A stretch of DNA of 15,558 bases from Oscillospiraceae bacterium (GTDB lineage: Bacteria; Bacillota; Clostridia; Oscillospirales; Acutalibacteraceae): the NCBI GenBank assembly GCA_022508705.1, contig JAFLUO010000036.1, forward strand, positions 1 to 15,558. Reading direction: 5' to 3'. How positions within the stretch are numbered: position 1 is the stretch's first letter; every line of letters begins with the position of its first letter. Position numbers and translations under genes: made by a program. The notes beneath the pieces were generated by a model, which saw only the letters and a program-made list of their open reading frames with translations, searched no databases and had not been told where the DNA came from. Below are positions 1 to 8,062 of the stretch, piece after piece.

Positions 1-226
1 TCGGTTTTTTGGAATTTCTTATTTCAAGGTGACCGATATGAGCGTTCTTATCAACCTCGCCGTATTGTTCTCCGCACTCCTCGCAAATTGCAGGGGTAAC
101 GCAGTTTGCTTTACCTCCAACATGCTCATGAACTGAAGCGGCATTCGTAAACGGCATTGTCGCAACGAACGTCGTACAAACAATTGCAACCGACAAAATG
201 ATACTCAGAAATTTTTTCAATTTCAT
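1..226 (-). CDS. Secreted protein of unknown function, N-terminal part (gene runs off the window)
   Basis: The reading frame opens at an ATG at 226-224 and is still open at base 1, giving 75 complete codons. The N-terminus is a clear Sec signal peptide: basic MKLKK, a hydrophobic core at about residues 6-25, and a likely signal peptidase I site around TNA-A (residues 27-30). The mature part starts with a His/Cys-rich stretch, with CVTPAICEECG at residues 42-52 and then YGE and HIGH. Similar short Cys/His/Gly-rich motifs recur in large cell-surface proteins of Clostridia, often as tandem repeats. That is recalled family knowledge, and the repeats themselves lie outside the window. AAGGAG at 244-239 sits 12 nt before the ATG, which is slightly long. 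The gene is separated from the operon by the terminator at 391-419 and has its own candidate promoter. No function can be assigned. Confidence 0.75.
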   Translation of the reverse strand, partial: MKLKKFLSIILSVAIVCTTFVATMPFTNAASVHEHVGGKANCVTPAICEECGEQYGEVDKNAHIGHLEIRNSKKP

Positions 227-298
227 AAATGTCACGTTCTCCTTTATAAACATTTTAATCAAACGGTACAAGAGTTTAATCATCGTTTAATTAGTTTT

Positions 299-327
299 AT
301 AATACTATTTTTTCTTTTAAAAATCAA
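299..327 (-). promoter_or_regulatory. Candidate promoter of the secreted-protein gene
   Basis: On the minus strand, TTGATT (327-322) and TATTAT (304-299) are separated by exactly 17 bp, in a very A/T-rich stretch about 70 bp upstream of the ATG at 226. This fits a housekeeping sigma-A promoter with imperfect hexamers. Because the surrounding DNA is A/T-rich, a chance match is possible. Confidence 0.45.
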
Positions 328-390
328 GATAGAAAGATAAGAATTCCAAAGTAGCAGGGGTAGTTATTTTTTCCATTATTCATTATCCAT

Positions 391-419
391 AAAAAAGGGT
401 CGGCATGAAAACCGACCCC
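391..419 (-). terminator. Rho-independent terminator closing the branched-chain amino acid operon
   Basis: Read on the minus strand, GGGTCGG (418-412) and CCGACCC (403-397) form a perfect 7-bp GC-rich stem around an 8-nt loop, followed by six T residues (396-391). It begins about 13 bp after the stop codon of the last operon gene (432), so it is the natural end of the long transcript. The same hairpin plus the ATTCATTATCC-type tail next to it (about 371-390) resembles dispersed palindromic intergenic elements of Clostridia, so it may also be a genomic repeat used as a terminator. Confidence 0.8.
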
Positions 420-431
420 TACAATCAATAT

Positions 432-1595
432 TTACTTTGACAGCAACCCGTCAATAAAATGCCGTGCTAAGCGGGCGGATCTGCCCCCTCGCTCCAAAGC
501 AAAGCGTTCGGCAAGTAAGTCAAGCTCGCTTTGCTCCATAGAAATCCCGTTTTCTTTTGCCAAATGATGAACAATATTAAGAAAAGTTTCTTTATTCGGC
601 TTGTAAAAGGAAACATGAATACCGAACCGTTCCGACAGAGAAATCTGTTCCTGCATTGTGTCGTTGCGGTGAACGTCGTCACCCTCACGGTCGGAGAGCT
701 TTTCGTTGATTATATGCCTGCGATTACTCGTTGCATAAATCACTACATTTTTAGGCTTTCCCGTAACCGAGCCTTCCAAAACCGCTTTTAGTGCATTAAA
801 ACTGTCATCGTCTTTAAGAAAAGAAAGATCGTCAATAAACAGTATGAATTTCAACGGATTTTCAGACAGTTCATCTAATATCTTGGGAATTGCACGGAGC
901 TGATCCTTGCGAATTTCAATGATACGAAGACCGTCACTCCACAAAGCATTAACAACTGCCTTTATGGTAGAGGATTTGCCCGTTCCTGCATCACCTGTGA
1001 GCAAAATATTCGTCGCAGGCTTATTTTCAAGCAAAGCCTTGGTGTTATCAAGCACGATTTGCCTCTCACGCTGGTAGTCGATCAAATCGGAAAGACCGAT
1101 TTTGTCGGGATGAAGCACGGGAACAATATGATTTTCACCGTCAACATAAAACATACGGTTTTTAGCGTAAATGCCGTACCCGTATTTGCCGATATTTTCG
1201 GCTCTGTGAAGATATATCTCCGAAAGATTCAGTTTTTCGGTAGCAAAATCAGGCAAAGAATCAGAACTGTCAAGATTTTCGCAAAGTTTATCTTTTGAAA
1301 GCTCTGAAATCTGCTGTAAAACCTGCAATTCAGCAACAAGCGCGCAAGTCATATATTCAGGCACTGTTTCGCCTTTACCCACGGTTTTAACGTAAACGTT
1401 TTCGCTGTCTTCGCAAAGCTCTTTTATATATTCGCTGATATTTCCCCCGTTTGCGTTGTAAAGCTCCGACACAAACTCAGCATATGCCGAATTTGTGGGA
1501 CTTTCAAGAAAATCACGCAAAGCGGAAATGACAGGATCCTTCAAAAACTCTCTGAAAATACAAAGAGTGTCGATTTTTTCTTTTAAATCTTTCAT
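432..1595 (-). CDS. DUF815-type AAA+ ATPase, last cistron of the operon
   Basis: The 387-residue protein is predicted to be soluble and to bind and hydrolyse ATP. Walker A is GDAGTGKSS at residues 201-209, Walker B is FILFIDD at 250-256, a sensor-1-like ATSNRRH is at 288-294, and an Arg-rich sensor-2-like GGRSARLARHF is at 370-380. The first 190 residues are a helical region without a motif I recognise. The arrangement matches the DUF815 (PF05673) family of ATP-binding proteins, whose cellular role I do not know. The ATG at 1595 lies one base after the ilvD TGA (1599-1597). There is no ribosome binding site in front of it, only a weak AGGCG about 15 nt away, so translation probably depends on ribosomes finishing ilvD. 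Membership in the operon is firm by position, with the terminator just downstream. A role in maintaining one of the pathway enzymes is inference only. Confidence 0.85.
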   Translation of the reverse strand: MKDLKEKIDTLCIFREFLKDPVISALRDFLESPTNSAYAEFVSELYNANGGNISEYIKELCEDSENVYVKTVGKGETVPEYMTCALVAELQVLQQISELSKDKLCENLDSSDSLPDFATEKLNLSEIYLHRAENIGKYGYGIYAKNRMFYVDGENHIVPVLHPDKIGLSDLIDYQRERQIVLDNTKALLENKPATNILLTGDAGTGKSSTIKAVVNALWSDGLRIIEIRKDQLRAIPKILDELSENPLKFILFIDDLSFLKDDDSFNALKAVLEGSVTGKPKNVVIYATSNRRHIINEKLSDREGDDVHRNDTMQEQISLSERFGIHVSFYKPNKETFLNIVHHLAKENGISMEQSELDLLAERFALERGGRSARLARHFIDGLLSK

Positions 1596-1596
1596 G

Positions 1597-3249
1597 TCAG
1601 TTCAAAATTGCGCCTGAAGCACCGCCTGAAACGAGCGCAGCATAACGTTTTAAGTACCCCGTCAACTCTTTTTTCTTAGGAACAAAGTTTTTAAGACGTT
1701 CTGCTAAAACCGCCTCGTCCACTTTAAGCTCAATTTTGTTTTCGAGGATATTTATGCTGATAATGTCGCCCTCTTCAACAATGCCAATCAAACCGCCTGA
1801 AGCGGCCTCGGGCGTAACATGACCTACGCAAGCGCCACGGGTAGCTCCGCTGAAACGGCCGTCAGTAATGAGGGCTACACTGCTGCCAAGCCCCATACCC
1901 ATAATTGCAGAGGTGGGGTTCAGCATTTCACGCATACCCGGTCCCCCTTTCGGGCCTTCATAGCGGATTACCACAACGTCGCCGGGGACTATTTTGCCCG
2001 CATCAATTGCCGCCTGAGCATCTTCTTCGCAGTCGAACACTCTTGCAGGGCCTTCGTGTACCAGCATTTCGGGAAGAACGGCTGAGCGCTTAACAACGCT
2101 TCCCTCAGGGGCAAGGTTGCCTTTAAGCACCGCAATGCCGCCTGTTTCGCTGTACGGATTTTCAATGGGACGAATTACCTCGGGGTTGAGATTTACGCAC
2201 CCGTCAAGATTCTCGCCTACGGTTTTGCCCGTTACGGTCATGCAGTCGGTGCTGAGCAATCCTTTCTTTGTAAGCTCGTTCATAACGGCGTACACGCCGC
2301 CTGCTTCGTCCAAATCTTCCATATAGGTGCGCCCTGCAGGGGCTAAGTGGCAGAGATTGGGCGTTTTTGCGCTGATTTCATTAGCAATATCTAAATTAAG
2401 TTCCACGCCGCATTCGTGAGCGATAGCAGGAAGATGCAACATACTGTTAGTGGAACAGCCAAGAGCCATATCCACCGTTAAAGCGTTTATAAGTGCATCT
2501 TTTGTCATAATATCACGGGGACGGATGTCTTTCTTCACAAGCTCCATAACCGCCATACCTGCGTGCTTTGCAAGCTCAATTCTTGCAGAAAATACGGCAG
2601 GAATTGTACCGTTGCCCCGGAGCCCCATGCCAAGAGCTTCCGTTAAGCAGTTCATGGAATTTGCCGTATACATTCCTGAGCATGAACCGCAGGTGGGGCA
2701 GGTTTTGCACTCATATTCCAAAAGCTTTGCATCGTCAATTTTGCCTGCATTGTAAGAGCCGACTGCCTCAAACATACTTGAAAGGCTCGTTTTCTTGCCC
2801 TCAACCTTACCTGCAAGCATCGGTCCGCCGCTGACAAACACGGTAGGGATATTCACCCTTGCCGCCGCCATTAAAAGACCGGGAACGTTTTTGTCACAGT
2901 TTGGAACCATTACAAGCCCGTCAAAGCCGTGGGCCAAAGCCATTGCTTCAGTTGAATCGGCAATTAAATCCCTCGTTACAAGAGAATATTTCATTCCCGT
3001 GTGCCCCATGGCAATTCCGTCACAAACGGCTATGGCAGGGAAAACAATGGGAGTACCGCCTGCCATTGCAACGCCCATTTTTACCGCGTCAACAATTTTA
3101 TCAATGTTCATATGCCCGGGCACGATTTCGTTATATGAACTGACAATGCCTATAAGCGGACGGTCAAGCTCTTCCTGCGTTAGTCCCAGAGCGTGATACA
3201 AACTTCTGTGGGGTGCATTCTGTACACCGTCAACAATATTTTTCGGCAT
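1597..3249 (-). CDS. ilvD: Dihydroxy-acid dehydratase
   Basis: This cytoplasmic iron-sulfur enzyme dehydrates 2,3-dihydroxy-isovalerate and 2,3-dihydroxy-3-methylvalerate to the 2-oxo acids that precede valine/leucine and isoleucine. The 550-residue length is normal for the IlvD/Edd family. Visible signatures are AVCDGI around Cys76, NCDKNVPG with Cys118-Asp119-Lys120 (cluster and Mg-binding region), the Cys-rich stretch CPTCGSCSG at residues 184-192, and GGPGMREML in the C-terminal half. The absence of 6-phosphogluconate pathway neighbours and the operon context favour IlvD over Edd. The start at 3249 is preceded by GGGGG about 8 nt away, placed in the 14-nt gap after ilvC. The downstream ATPase starts one base after the stop. 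Confidence 0.97.
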   Translation of the reverse strand: MPKNIVDGVQNAPHRSLYHALGLTQEELDRPLIGIVSSYNEIVPGHMNIDKIVDAVKMGVAMAGGTPIVFPAIAVCDGIAMGHTGMKYSLVTRDLIADSTEAMALAHGFDGLVMVPNCDKNVPGLLMAAARVNIPTVFVSGGPMLAGKVEGKKTSLSSMFEAVGSYNAGKIDDAKLLEYECKTCPTCGSCSGMYTANSMNCLTEALGMGLRGNGTIPAVFSARIELAKHAGMAVMELVKKDIRPRDIMTKDALINALTVDMALGCSTNSMLHLPAIAHECGVELNLDIANEISAKTPNLCHLAPAGRTYMEDLDEAGGVYAVMNELTKKGLLSTDCMTVTGKTVGENLDGCVNLNPEVIRPIENPYSETGGIAVLKGNLAPEGSVVKRSAVLPEMLVHEGPARVFDCEEDAQAAIDAGKIVPGDVVVIRYEGPKGGPGMREMLNPTSAIMGMGLGSSVALITDGRFSGATRGACVGHVTPEAASGGLIGIVEEGDIISINILENKIELKVDEAVLAERLKNFVPKKKELTGYLKRYAALVSGGASGAILN

Positions 3250-3263
3250 GAAAATACCCCCTG

Positions 3264-4280
3264 TTAGTTGTTGATAAGTTTATCCTCATCGCTCCAGCTG
3301 TAAAGCTTGCGGATATCAGCGCCGACAGTTTCAGACGGGTGCTCGCTTGCCAATTTTCTCATGGCGTTAAAGTGAACCTGACCGCCTGCATTTGACATAT
3401 CAAGAAGGAAGTCTTTTGCAAATGTTCCGTCCTGAATGTTTTTAAGGATTTGTTTCATAGCCTTCTTAGTGTCCTCAGTGATGATTTTGGGACCTGTAAT
3501 GTAATCGCCGTATTCTGCGGTGTTTGAGATAGAATATCTCATACCTGCAAAGCCGCTTTGATAAATAAGGTCAACGATAAGCTTCATTTCGTGGATACAT
3601 TCAAAGTAAGCGTTTCTCGGGTCATAGCCTGCTTCAACAAGTGTTTCATAGCCTGCCTGCATTAAAGCGCAAACGCCGCCGCAAAGCACAGCCTGCTCAC
3701 CGAACAAGTCGGTTTCAGTCTCTGTGCGGAAGTTAGTTTCCAAAACGCCTGCTCGAGCCCCCCCGATACCAAGGGCGTAAGCAAGACCTAAATCCCAAGC
3801 GTCACCTGTTGCATCCTGTTCAACTGCAATAAGGCACGGAACGCCTTTGCCTGCCTGGTACTCACTGCGAACTGTGTGACCCGGGCCTTTGGGAGCAATC
3901 ATGATGACGTTTACATTCTTCGGGGGCTTAATGCAGCCAAAATGAATGTTAAAGCCGTGAGCAAATGCAAGAGTTTTGCCTTCCGTAAGGTTAGGCTCAA
4001 TGCTCTCTTTGTAAAGAGCTGCCTGCTTTTCGTCGTTAATAAGAATCATAATAATGTCGGCAACCTTTGCGGCCTCGGCTGATGTCATAACCTTGAGCCC
4101 TTGAGCCTCTGCCTTTGCCCAGCTTTTTGAGCCTTCGTAAAGACCGATAACAACGTCTACGCCGCTGTCTTTAAGGTTGAGAGCGTGAGCATGACCCTGA
4201 GAGCCGTAACCTATAATTGCAACGGTTTTGCCGCTAAGCTTCTGAAGATCGCAATCCTGCTGATAAAAAATTCTTGCCAT
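3264..4280 (-). CDS. ilvC: Ketol-acid reductoisomerase, class I
   Basis: The enzyme isomerises and reduces acetolactate or acetohydroxybutyrate with NAD(P)H and Mg2+, giving the IlvD substrates. At 338 residues it is the short class I form. The nucleotide site is GYGSQGHAHALNL from Gly24. Catalytic residues are readable: His108 in AHGF, Lys131 in PKGPGH, Asp191 and Glu195 in DLFGE, Glu227 and Glu231 in ECIHE, and Ser252 in SISNTAEYGD. The cofactor loop reads LYEGSKSW (47-54). Ser51 and Ser53 remain, as in NADPH enzymes, but position 48 is Tyr where many relatives carry Arg. AGAGG precedes the ATG at 4280. The 40-nt gap after ilvN is the widest inside the operon and very A/T-rich. Confidence 0.97.
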   Translation of the reverse strand: MARIFYQQDCDLQKLSGKTVAIIGYGSQGHAHALNLKDSGVDVVIGLYEGSKSWAKAEAQGLKVMTSAEAAKVADIIMILINDEKQAALYKESIEPNLTEGKTLAFAHGFNIHFGCIKPPKNVNVIMIAPKGPGHTVRSEYQAGKGVPCLIAVEQDATGDAWDLGLAYALGIGGARAGVLETNFRTETETDLFGEQAVLCGGVCALMQAGYETLVEAGYDPRNAYFECIHEMKLIVDLIYQSGFAGMRYSISNTAEYGDYITGPKIITEDTKKAMKQILKNIQDGTFAKDFLLDMSNAGGQVHFNAMRKLASEHPSETVGADIRKLYSWSDEDKLINN

Positions 4281-4320
4281 AATAATTACCTCTTTCTAAT
4301 ATTAAAATATATTATATTTA

Positions 4321-4827
4321 TTACAGATTTAAGTTTTGGCGCAACACTCCGCCGCCTTTTTCCAATGACGCCGTACCTGTTCGGCAGATTTCCAAAATGG
4401 TGTAATCCCGCATAAGCGAAATGAACTCATCTAATTTTTCACCTGTGCCAAACAAACGCAGGGTTATTGACTCCCTTGTGTAGTCAATGGTTTCTGCCTT
4501 AAAGGCATCCGCCGCTGACTGAATGTCGTTTCGGGTGTCGGGGTCGTTCTGCATTTTAATGAGCATCAATTCACAGCTTATAGAGTTTTCTCTTGACAGT
4601 TCTTTTATTGAAAAAACGTCCGGCAGTTTATAGAGCTGGTTTATGAGCTGCTGTTTTCCGTCCTCTTCCCCGTCAAAGCTGAAGGTTGCACGGGAAAATT
4701 CGGGAGACTCCGTTTCGCTGACTGCCAAGGAGCTTATATTAAACTGCCGTCTGCGAAGCATACTTGTAAGGCGGTTAAGGACACCGAATTGATTTCGCAC
4801 AAGTACCGCTAAAGTATATCGGTTCAC
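4321..4827 (-). CDS. ilvN: Acetolactate synthase small (regulatory) subunit
   Basis: This 168-residue protein is the regulatory partner of IlvB and usually confers valine feedback inhibition. An N-terminal ACT domain covers about residues 2-75 (RYTLAVLVRNQFGVLNRLTSML, with NISSLAVSETE following), and the C-terminal half follows the usual IlvN/IlvH pattern with TIDYTRESITLRLFGTGEK. The start codon is GTG (4827-4825), overlapping the ilvB stop as GTGA, with GGAGGTGG just upstream inside the ilvB coding end. This gives tight translational coupling, which suits a 1:1 complex. No other start fits the family N-terminus as well. Confidence 0.95.
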   Translation of the reverse strand: MNRYTLAVLVRNQFGVLNRLTSMLRRRQFNISSLAVSETESPEFSRATFSFDGEEDGKQQLINQLYKLPDVFSIKELSRENSISCELMLIKMQNDPDTRNDIQSAADAFKAETIDYTRESITLRLFGTGEKLDEFISLMRDYTILEICRTGTASLEKGGGVLRQNLNL

Positions 4828-6497
4828 ATCTCCACCTCCAATTTCGTAATAATGTCATCCATACTGCCGCCGGGCGGGAGCATTGGAAGAACAAACTCGT
4901 CTTTGTCTATTTTGCAGTCGATTACATAAGGCCCGTCCTGTTTGAAGGCTCTCGTCAACGCCTCGTCAAGCTCTTCGACGGTAGATACCGCTTCACCGTT
5001 TGCGCCGAATGAGCGTGCGAAAGCGGTAAAATCGGTTTTTCTTTCCAAAACAGTGTTAGAATAATGCTTATTGTAGAACAAAGTCTGCCATTGGCGAACC
5101 ATTCCAAGCACTCCGTTATTCAAAATGAGAATAACCATGGGAATATTGTAGGTTACGGCGGTAGCAAGCTCCTGCAAACACATACCGAAGCTGCCGTCAC
5201 CCGTTACCAGCACACTGCGCTCCTTTGTGCCGAAGGCAGAACCTATTGCAGCACCGAAACCAAAGCCCATAGTACCCAAACCTCCGCTTGAAACAAATCG
5301 GCGGGATGTTTTAAGATTTACATTTTGTGCGGTCCACATTTGGTGCTGACCGACGTCAGTACAAACAGCAGTGTTCTCACCTAAATGTTTATTGAGAGTT
5401 AAAATAGCGTTTCTCGGCGTTAAGCCCTCGCGAGAGTCAAGATAATCTTTTTCTTCCGCTTTAAAAGACTCAATCTTTGCAGTCCAATCGGGCTTTTTGC
5501 TTGTGTTTATTAAGGGAAGGAGCTTTTGCAGGGTGAGTTTTACGTCGCCCCGAAGTCCAATTGCAGAGTTGACTGTCTTGTTAAGCTCCGAACCGTCCAC
5601 ATCAATATGAACAATTTTAGCACCTGTAGCAAACTTTTGGCGGTTGCCCGTAACTCTGTCATTAAAACGAACGCCGAGGGAAATAATCAAATCTGCTTTG
5701 TGCATTGCCATTGATGATGCATAATGCCCGTGCATTCCCTGCATGCCGAGAAATCTCGGATGGTCGGTGGGAATTGCCGAAAGCCCCATAAGCGAGCAGC
5801 CAATGGGAGCATCAATAGTTTCCGCAAGTCGGAGCATTTCCTCCTGCGCCTCGGAAATAATAATTCCGCCGCCGAAATATACGAACGGGCGTTTTGCTGA
5901 GTTTATGTACTTTGCCGCTTTTTCAATATTGCTCTCTTTTGCGGCACGGGGCTCTTCCTTTTCTGCAGGCGGAAGTGGCTCATATTCGCACATCGCTATT
6001 TGCACGTCCTTTGGAACGTCTATGAGCACGGGGCCGGGTCTTCCGGATTTTGCCAAAGAGAAAGCCTCACGAATAGTATCTGCCAAGTCCTCAACTGAGC
6101 CTACAAAATAATTGTGCTTGGTAATAGGCAGAGTTACGCCCGTAATGTCTATTTCCTGAAAGCTGTCAGAACCTATCTGCGTGGTGGGAACGTTTCCGCA
6201 AATTGCAACCATGGGAACTGAGTCAAGATAAGCAGTTGCAATGCCCGTAACAAGATTTGTAGCTCCCGGGCCTGAGGTAGAGATTACAACGCCCACCTTG
6301 CCCGTTGTTCTGGCATAACCGTCTGCGGCGTGGGCGGCGCCCTGCTCGTGAGCGGTTAAAATATGGTTTATTCTGTCTTGGTGAGTGTAAAGGCTGTCAT
6401 ATACATTTAAGATTTGCCCGCCCGGATAGCCGAAAACGGTGTCACAGCCCTGTTCAATTAACGTTTCTACAAGGATATCTGCACCTGAAAGCAGCAT
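4824..6497 (-). CDS. ilvB: Acetolactate synthase large (catalytic) subunit
   Basis: This thiamine diphosphate enzyme condenses pyruvate with pyruvate or 2-oxobutanoate to acetolactate or acetohydroxybutyrate, the committed step shared by valine, leucine and isoleucine synthesis. At 557 residues it has normal three-domain length. GYPGGQ at 23-28 and HEQGAAHAADGYAR starting at His50, with the cofactor-activating Glu51, mark the N-terminal PYR domain. The FAD-type central domain follows. GDGSFGM at 433-439, with NNGVLGMVRQWQ from 460, is the Mg-ThDP motif. The partner ilvN gene overlaps its stop. The ATG at 6497 lies 4 nt after leuB, and the ribosome binding site GAAGGTG is embedded in the leuB end. 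Confidence 0.97.
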   Translation of the reverse strand: MLLSGADILVETLIEQGCDTVFGYPGGQILNVYDSLYTHQDRINHILTAHEQGAAHAADGYARTTGKVGVVISTSGPGATNLVTGIATAYLDSVPMVAICGNVPTTQIGSDSFQEIDITGVTLPITKHNYFVGSVEDLADTIREAFSLAKSGRPGPVLIDVPKDVQIAMCEYEPLPPAEKEEPRAAKESNIEKAAKYINSAKRPFVYFGGGIIISEAQEEMLRLAETIDAPIGCSLMGLSAIPTDHPRFLGMQGMHGHYASSMAMHKADLIISLGVRFNDRVTGNRQKFATGAKIVHIDVDGSELNKTVNSAIGLRGDVKLTLQKLLPLINTSKKPDWTAKIESFKAEEKDYLDSREGLTPRNAILTLNKHLGENTAVCTDVGQHQMWTAQNVNLKTSRRFVSSGGLGTMGFGFGAAIGSAFGTKERSVLVTGDGSFGMCLQELATAVTYNIPMVILILNNGVLGMVRQWQTLFYNKHYSNTVLERKTDFTAFARSFGANGEAVSTVEELDEALTRAFKQDGPYVIDCKIDKDEFVLPMLPPGGSMDDIITKLEVEM

Positions 6498-6501
6498 GAA
6501 A

Positions 6502-7569
6502 TTACACCTTCTTCAAGTTTTCAACAATCAAATCTCCGCAATGTTTACAACCAACCTGCTGCATGCCTTCGCTCATAATGTCGGCAGTACGGTAGCCTTT
6601 GTCAAGATAAGCAGAAACAGCATTTTCAATAGCGTCTGCCTCATTGGGCATATCAAAGCTAAAGCGGAGCATCATAGCGGCGGAAAGAATAGTGCCGATA
6701 GGGTTTGCTAAATCCTTACCTGCAATGTCGGGAGCGGAGCCGTGAATGGGCTCATAGAGTCCGCAGGAGGTTGCGCCTAAGCTTGAAGACGGAATCATGC
6801 CGATAGAGCCTGTAATCATAGACGCTTCATCTGAAAGAATGTCGCCGAACATATTTTCCGTCACAACAACGTCAAACTGTGCAGGATTTTTAACAATTTG
6901 CATTGCGCAGTTATCAACAAGCATGTCGGAAAGCTCAACATCTGGGTATTCTTCGGCTAATTTGTGCATAACCTTCTTCCAAAGACGGCTTGAGTCCAAA
7001 ACGTTGCTCTTTTCAACTGAGCAAAGTCTTTTGCCTCTTTTTCTTGCGGTCTCAAAGCCGATTCTGCCGATACGTTCAATTTCCGCTTCACTGTAGGTAA
7101 GCACATCAATTGCAGTGTCGCCCTCAGTCTTGTGCTCGCCGAAATAAATACCGCCGATAAGCTCTCTTACGATAATAAAGTCGATTCCTTTATCTACAAT
7201 AGATTTTTTAAGAGGTGATGCGTCACTTAACTGCGGCCAGATTTTTGCAGGACGGTTGTTACTGTAAACGCCCATTCCTGCACGCAGTCTTAAAAGACCT
7301 TTTTCGGGGCGCATATTTCCCGGAACGCCGTTCCATTTATCTCCGCCCACCGCGCCCAAAAGAACGCTGTCGGAATCAATACATTTTTGTAATTCTGATT
7401 GAGGTAACGGATCACCGTATTTGTCAATAGCGCAACCGCCCATGTCCGCATCAATATAATTAAAGGTATGTCCGTAAAGCTCGGCAATCTTATTTAAAAC
7501 CTTTAAAGCCTCTTCCACGATTTCGGGGCCGATGCCGTCGCCGCGGATAACTGCAATATTTTTAACCAT
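6502..7569 (-). CDS. leuB: 3-isopropylmalate dehydrogenase
   Basis: The enzyme oxidises and decarboxylates 3-isopropylmalate with NAD+ to 2-oxoisocaproate, the last leucine-specific step before transamination. Its 355 residues match the beta-decarboxylating dehydrogenase family. Substrate and metal residues are recognisable: the Arg94/Arg96 pair in LLRLRAGMG, Arg135 in IVRELIGGIYFGE with Tyr142, Lys187 in VEKSNV, Asp219 in VDN, and Asp243 and Asp247 in FGDILSD. The NAD-binding HGSAPDIAG is at 276-284. The ATG overlaps the leuD end by 8 nt, with GAAGGGG upstream. Isocitrate dehydrogenase is excluded by the operon and the LeuB-type ELIGGIYFGE. Confidence 0.97.
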   Translation of the reverse strand: MVKNIAVIRGDGIGPEIVEEALKVLNKIAELYGHTFNYIDADMGGCAIDKYGDPLPQSELQKCIDSDSVLLGAVGGDKWNGVPGNMRPEKGLLRLRAGMGVYSNNRPAKIWPQLSDASPLKKSIVDKGIDFIIVRELIGGIYFGEHKTEGDTAIDVLTYSEAEIERIGRIGFETARKRGKRLCSVEKSNVLDSSRLWKKVMHKLAEEYPDVELSDMLVDNCAMQIVKNPAQFDVVVTENMFGDILSDEASMITGSIGMIPSSSLGATSCGLYEPIHGSAPDIAGKDLANPIGTILSAAMMLRFSFDMPNEADAIENAVSAYLDKGYRTADIMSEGMQQVGCKHCGDLIVENLKKV

Positions 7570-8059
7570 TGTTTTCCCCTTCTTTCAAAGATTTAAGAAG
7601 TCCGCCTTTTTTAATAATATTCTGAATAAAGGGCGGGAAGGGCTGAGCCTTATATGTTTTGCCCGTGGTGATGTCGGTTATAATACCTGTGTCAAAATCC
7701 ACTTTAACCTCATCATTTGCGCTTATTTCCTCTGCCGCTTCTTCGCACTCCAAAATCGGAAGACCGATATTTATAGCGTTGCGGTAGAAAATTCTTGCAA
7801 AGCTTTTAGCAATTACACAGCCCGTGCCGCAGGTTTTAATAACAAGAGGGGCGTGTTCACGCGACGATCCGCAGCCAAAGTTCCAGCCTGCAACCATAAC
7901 GTCGCCTGCATTTACTTTTTTAACAAATTCCGTGTCAATATCCTCCATACAGTGAAGAGCAAGCTCTTTAGCATCTGGAGTATTAAGATAACGTGCAGGG
8001 ATAATAACGTCTGTGTCCACATTATCGGGATATTTAAAAACTTTTCCTTGAGTATTCAT
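7562..8059 (-). CDS. leuD: 3-isopropylmalate dehydratase small subunit
   Basis: This 165-residue swivel-domain protein pairs with LeuC to isomerise 2-isopropylmalate to 3-isopropylmalate. It is the short LeuD form (about 160-170 residues) found in Clostridia and archaea, not the roughly 200-residue enterobacterial one. The conserved GWNFGCGSSREHAP is at residues 58-71, and ARIFYRNAINIGLP is at 88-101. The substrate-selecting loop reads RYLNT around residues 23-27, with Leu as expected for isopropylmalate rather than homoaconitate. An AGGAGG box lies 8 nt before the ATG at 8059, and the gap after leuC is 3 nt. Confidence 0.96.
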   Translation of the reverse strand: MNTQGKVFKYPDNVDTDVIIPARYLNTPDAKELALHCMEDIDTEFVKKVNAGDVMVAGWNFGCGSSREHAPLVIKTCGTGCVIAKSFARIFYRNAINIGLPILECEEAAEEISANDEVKVDFDTGIITDITTGKTYKAQPFPPFIQNIIKKGGLLKSLKEGENNG

Positions 8060-8062
8060 GAT

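Noticed and set aside
4311..4339. TATAAT-like hexamer in the 40-nt ilvN-ilvC gap as an internal promoter
   Set aside because: No -35 hexamer is present at 16-18 bp, and the stretch is simply A/T-rich with near-palindromic runs.
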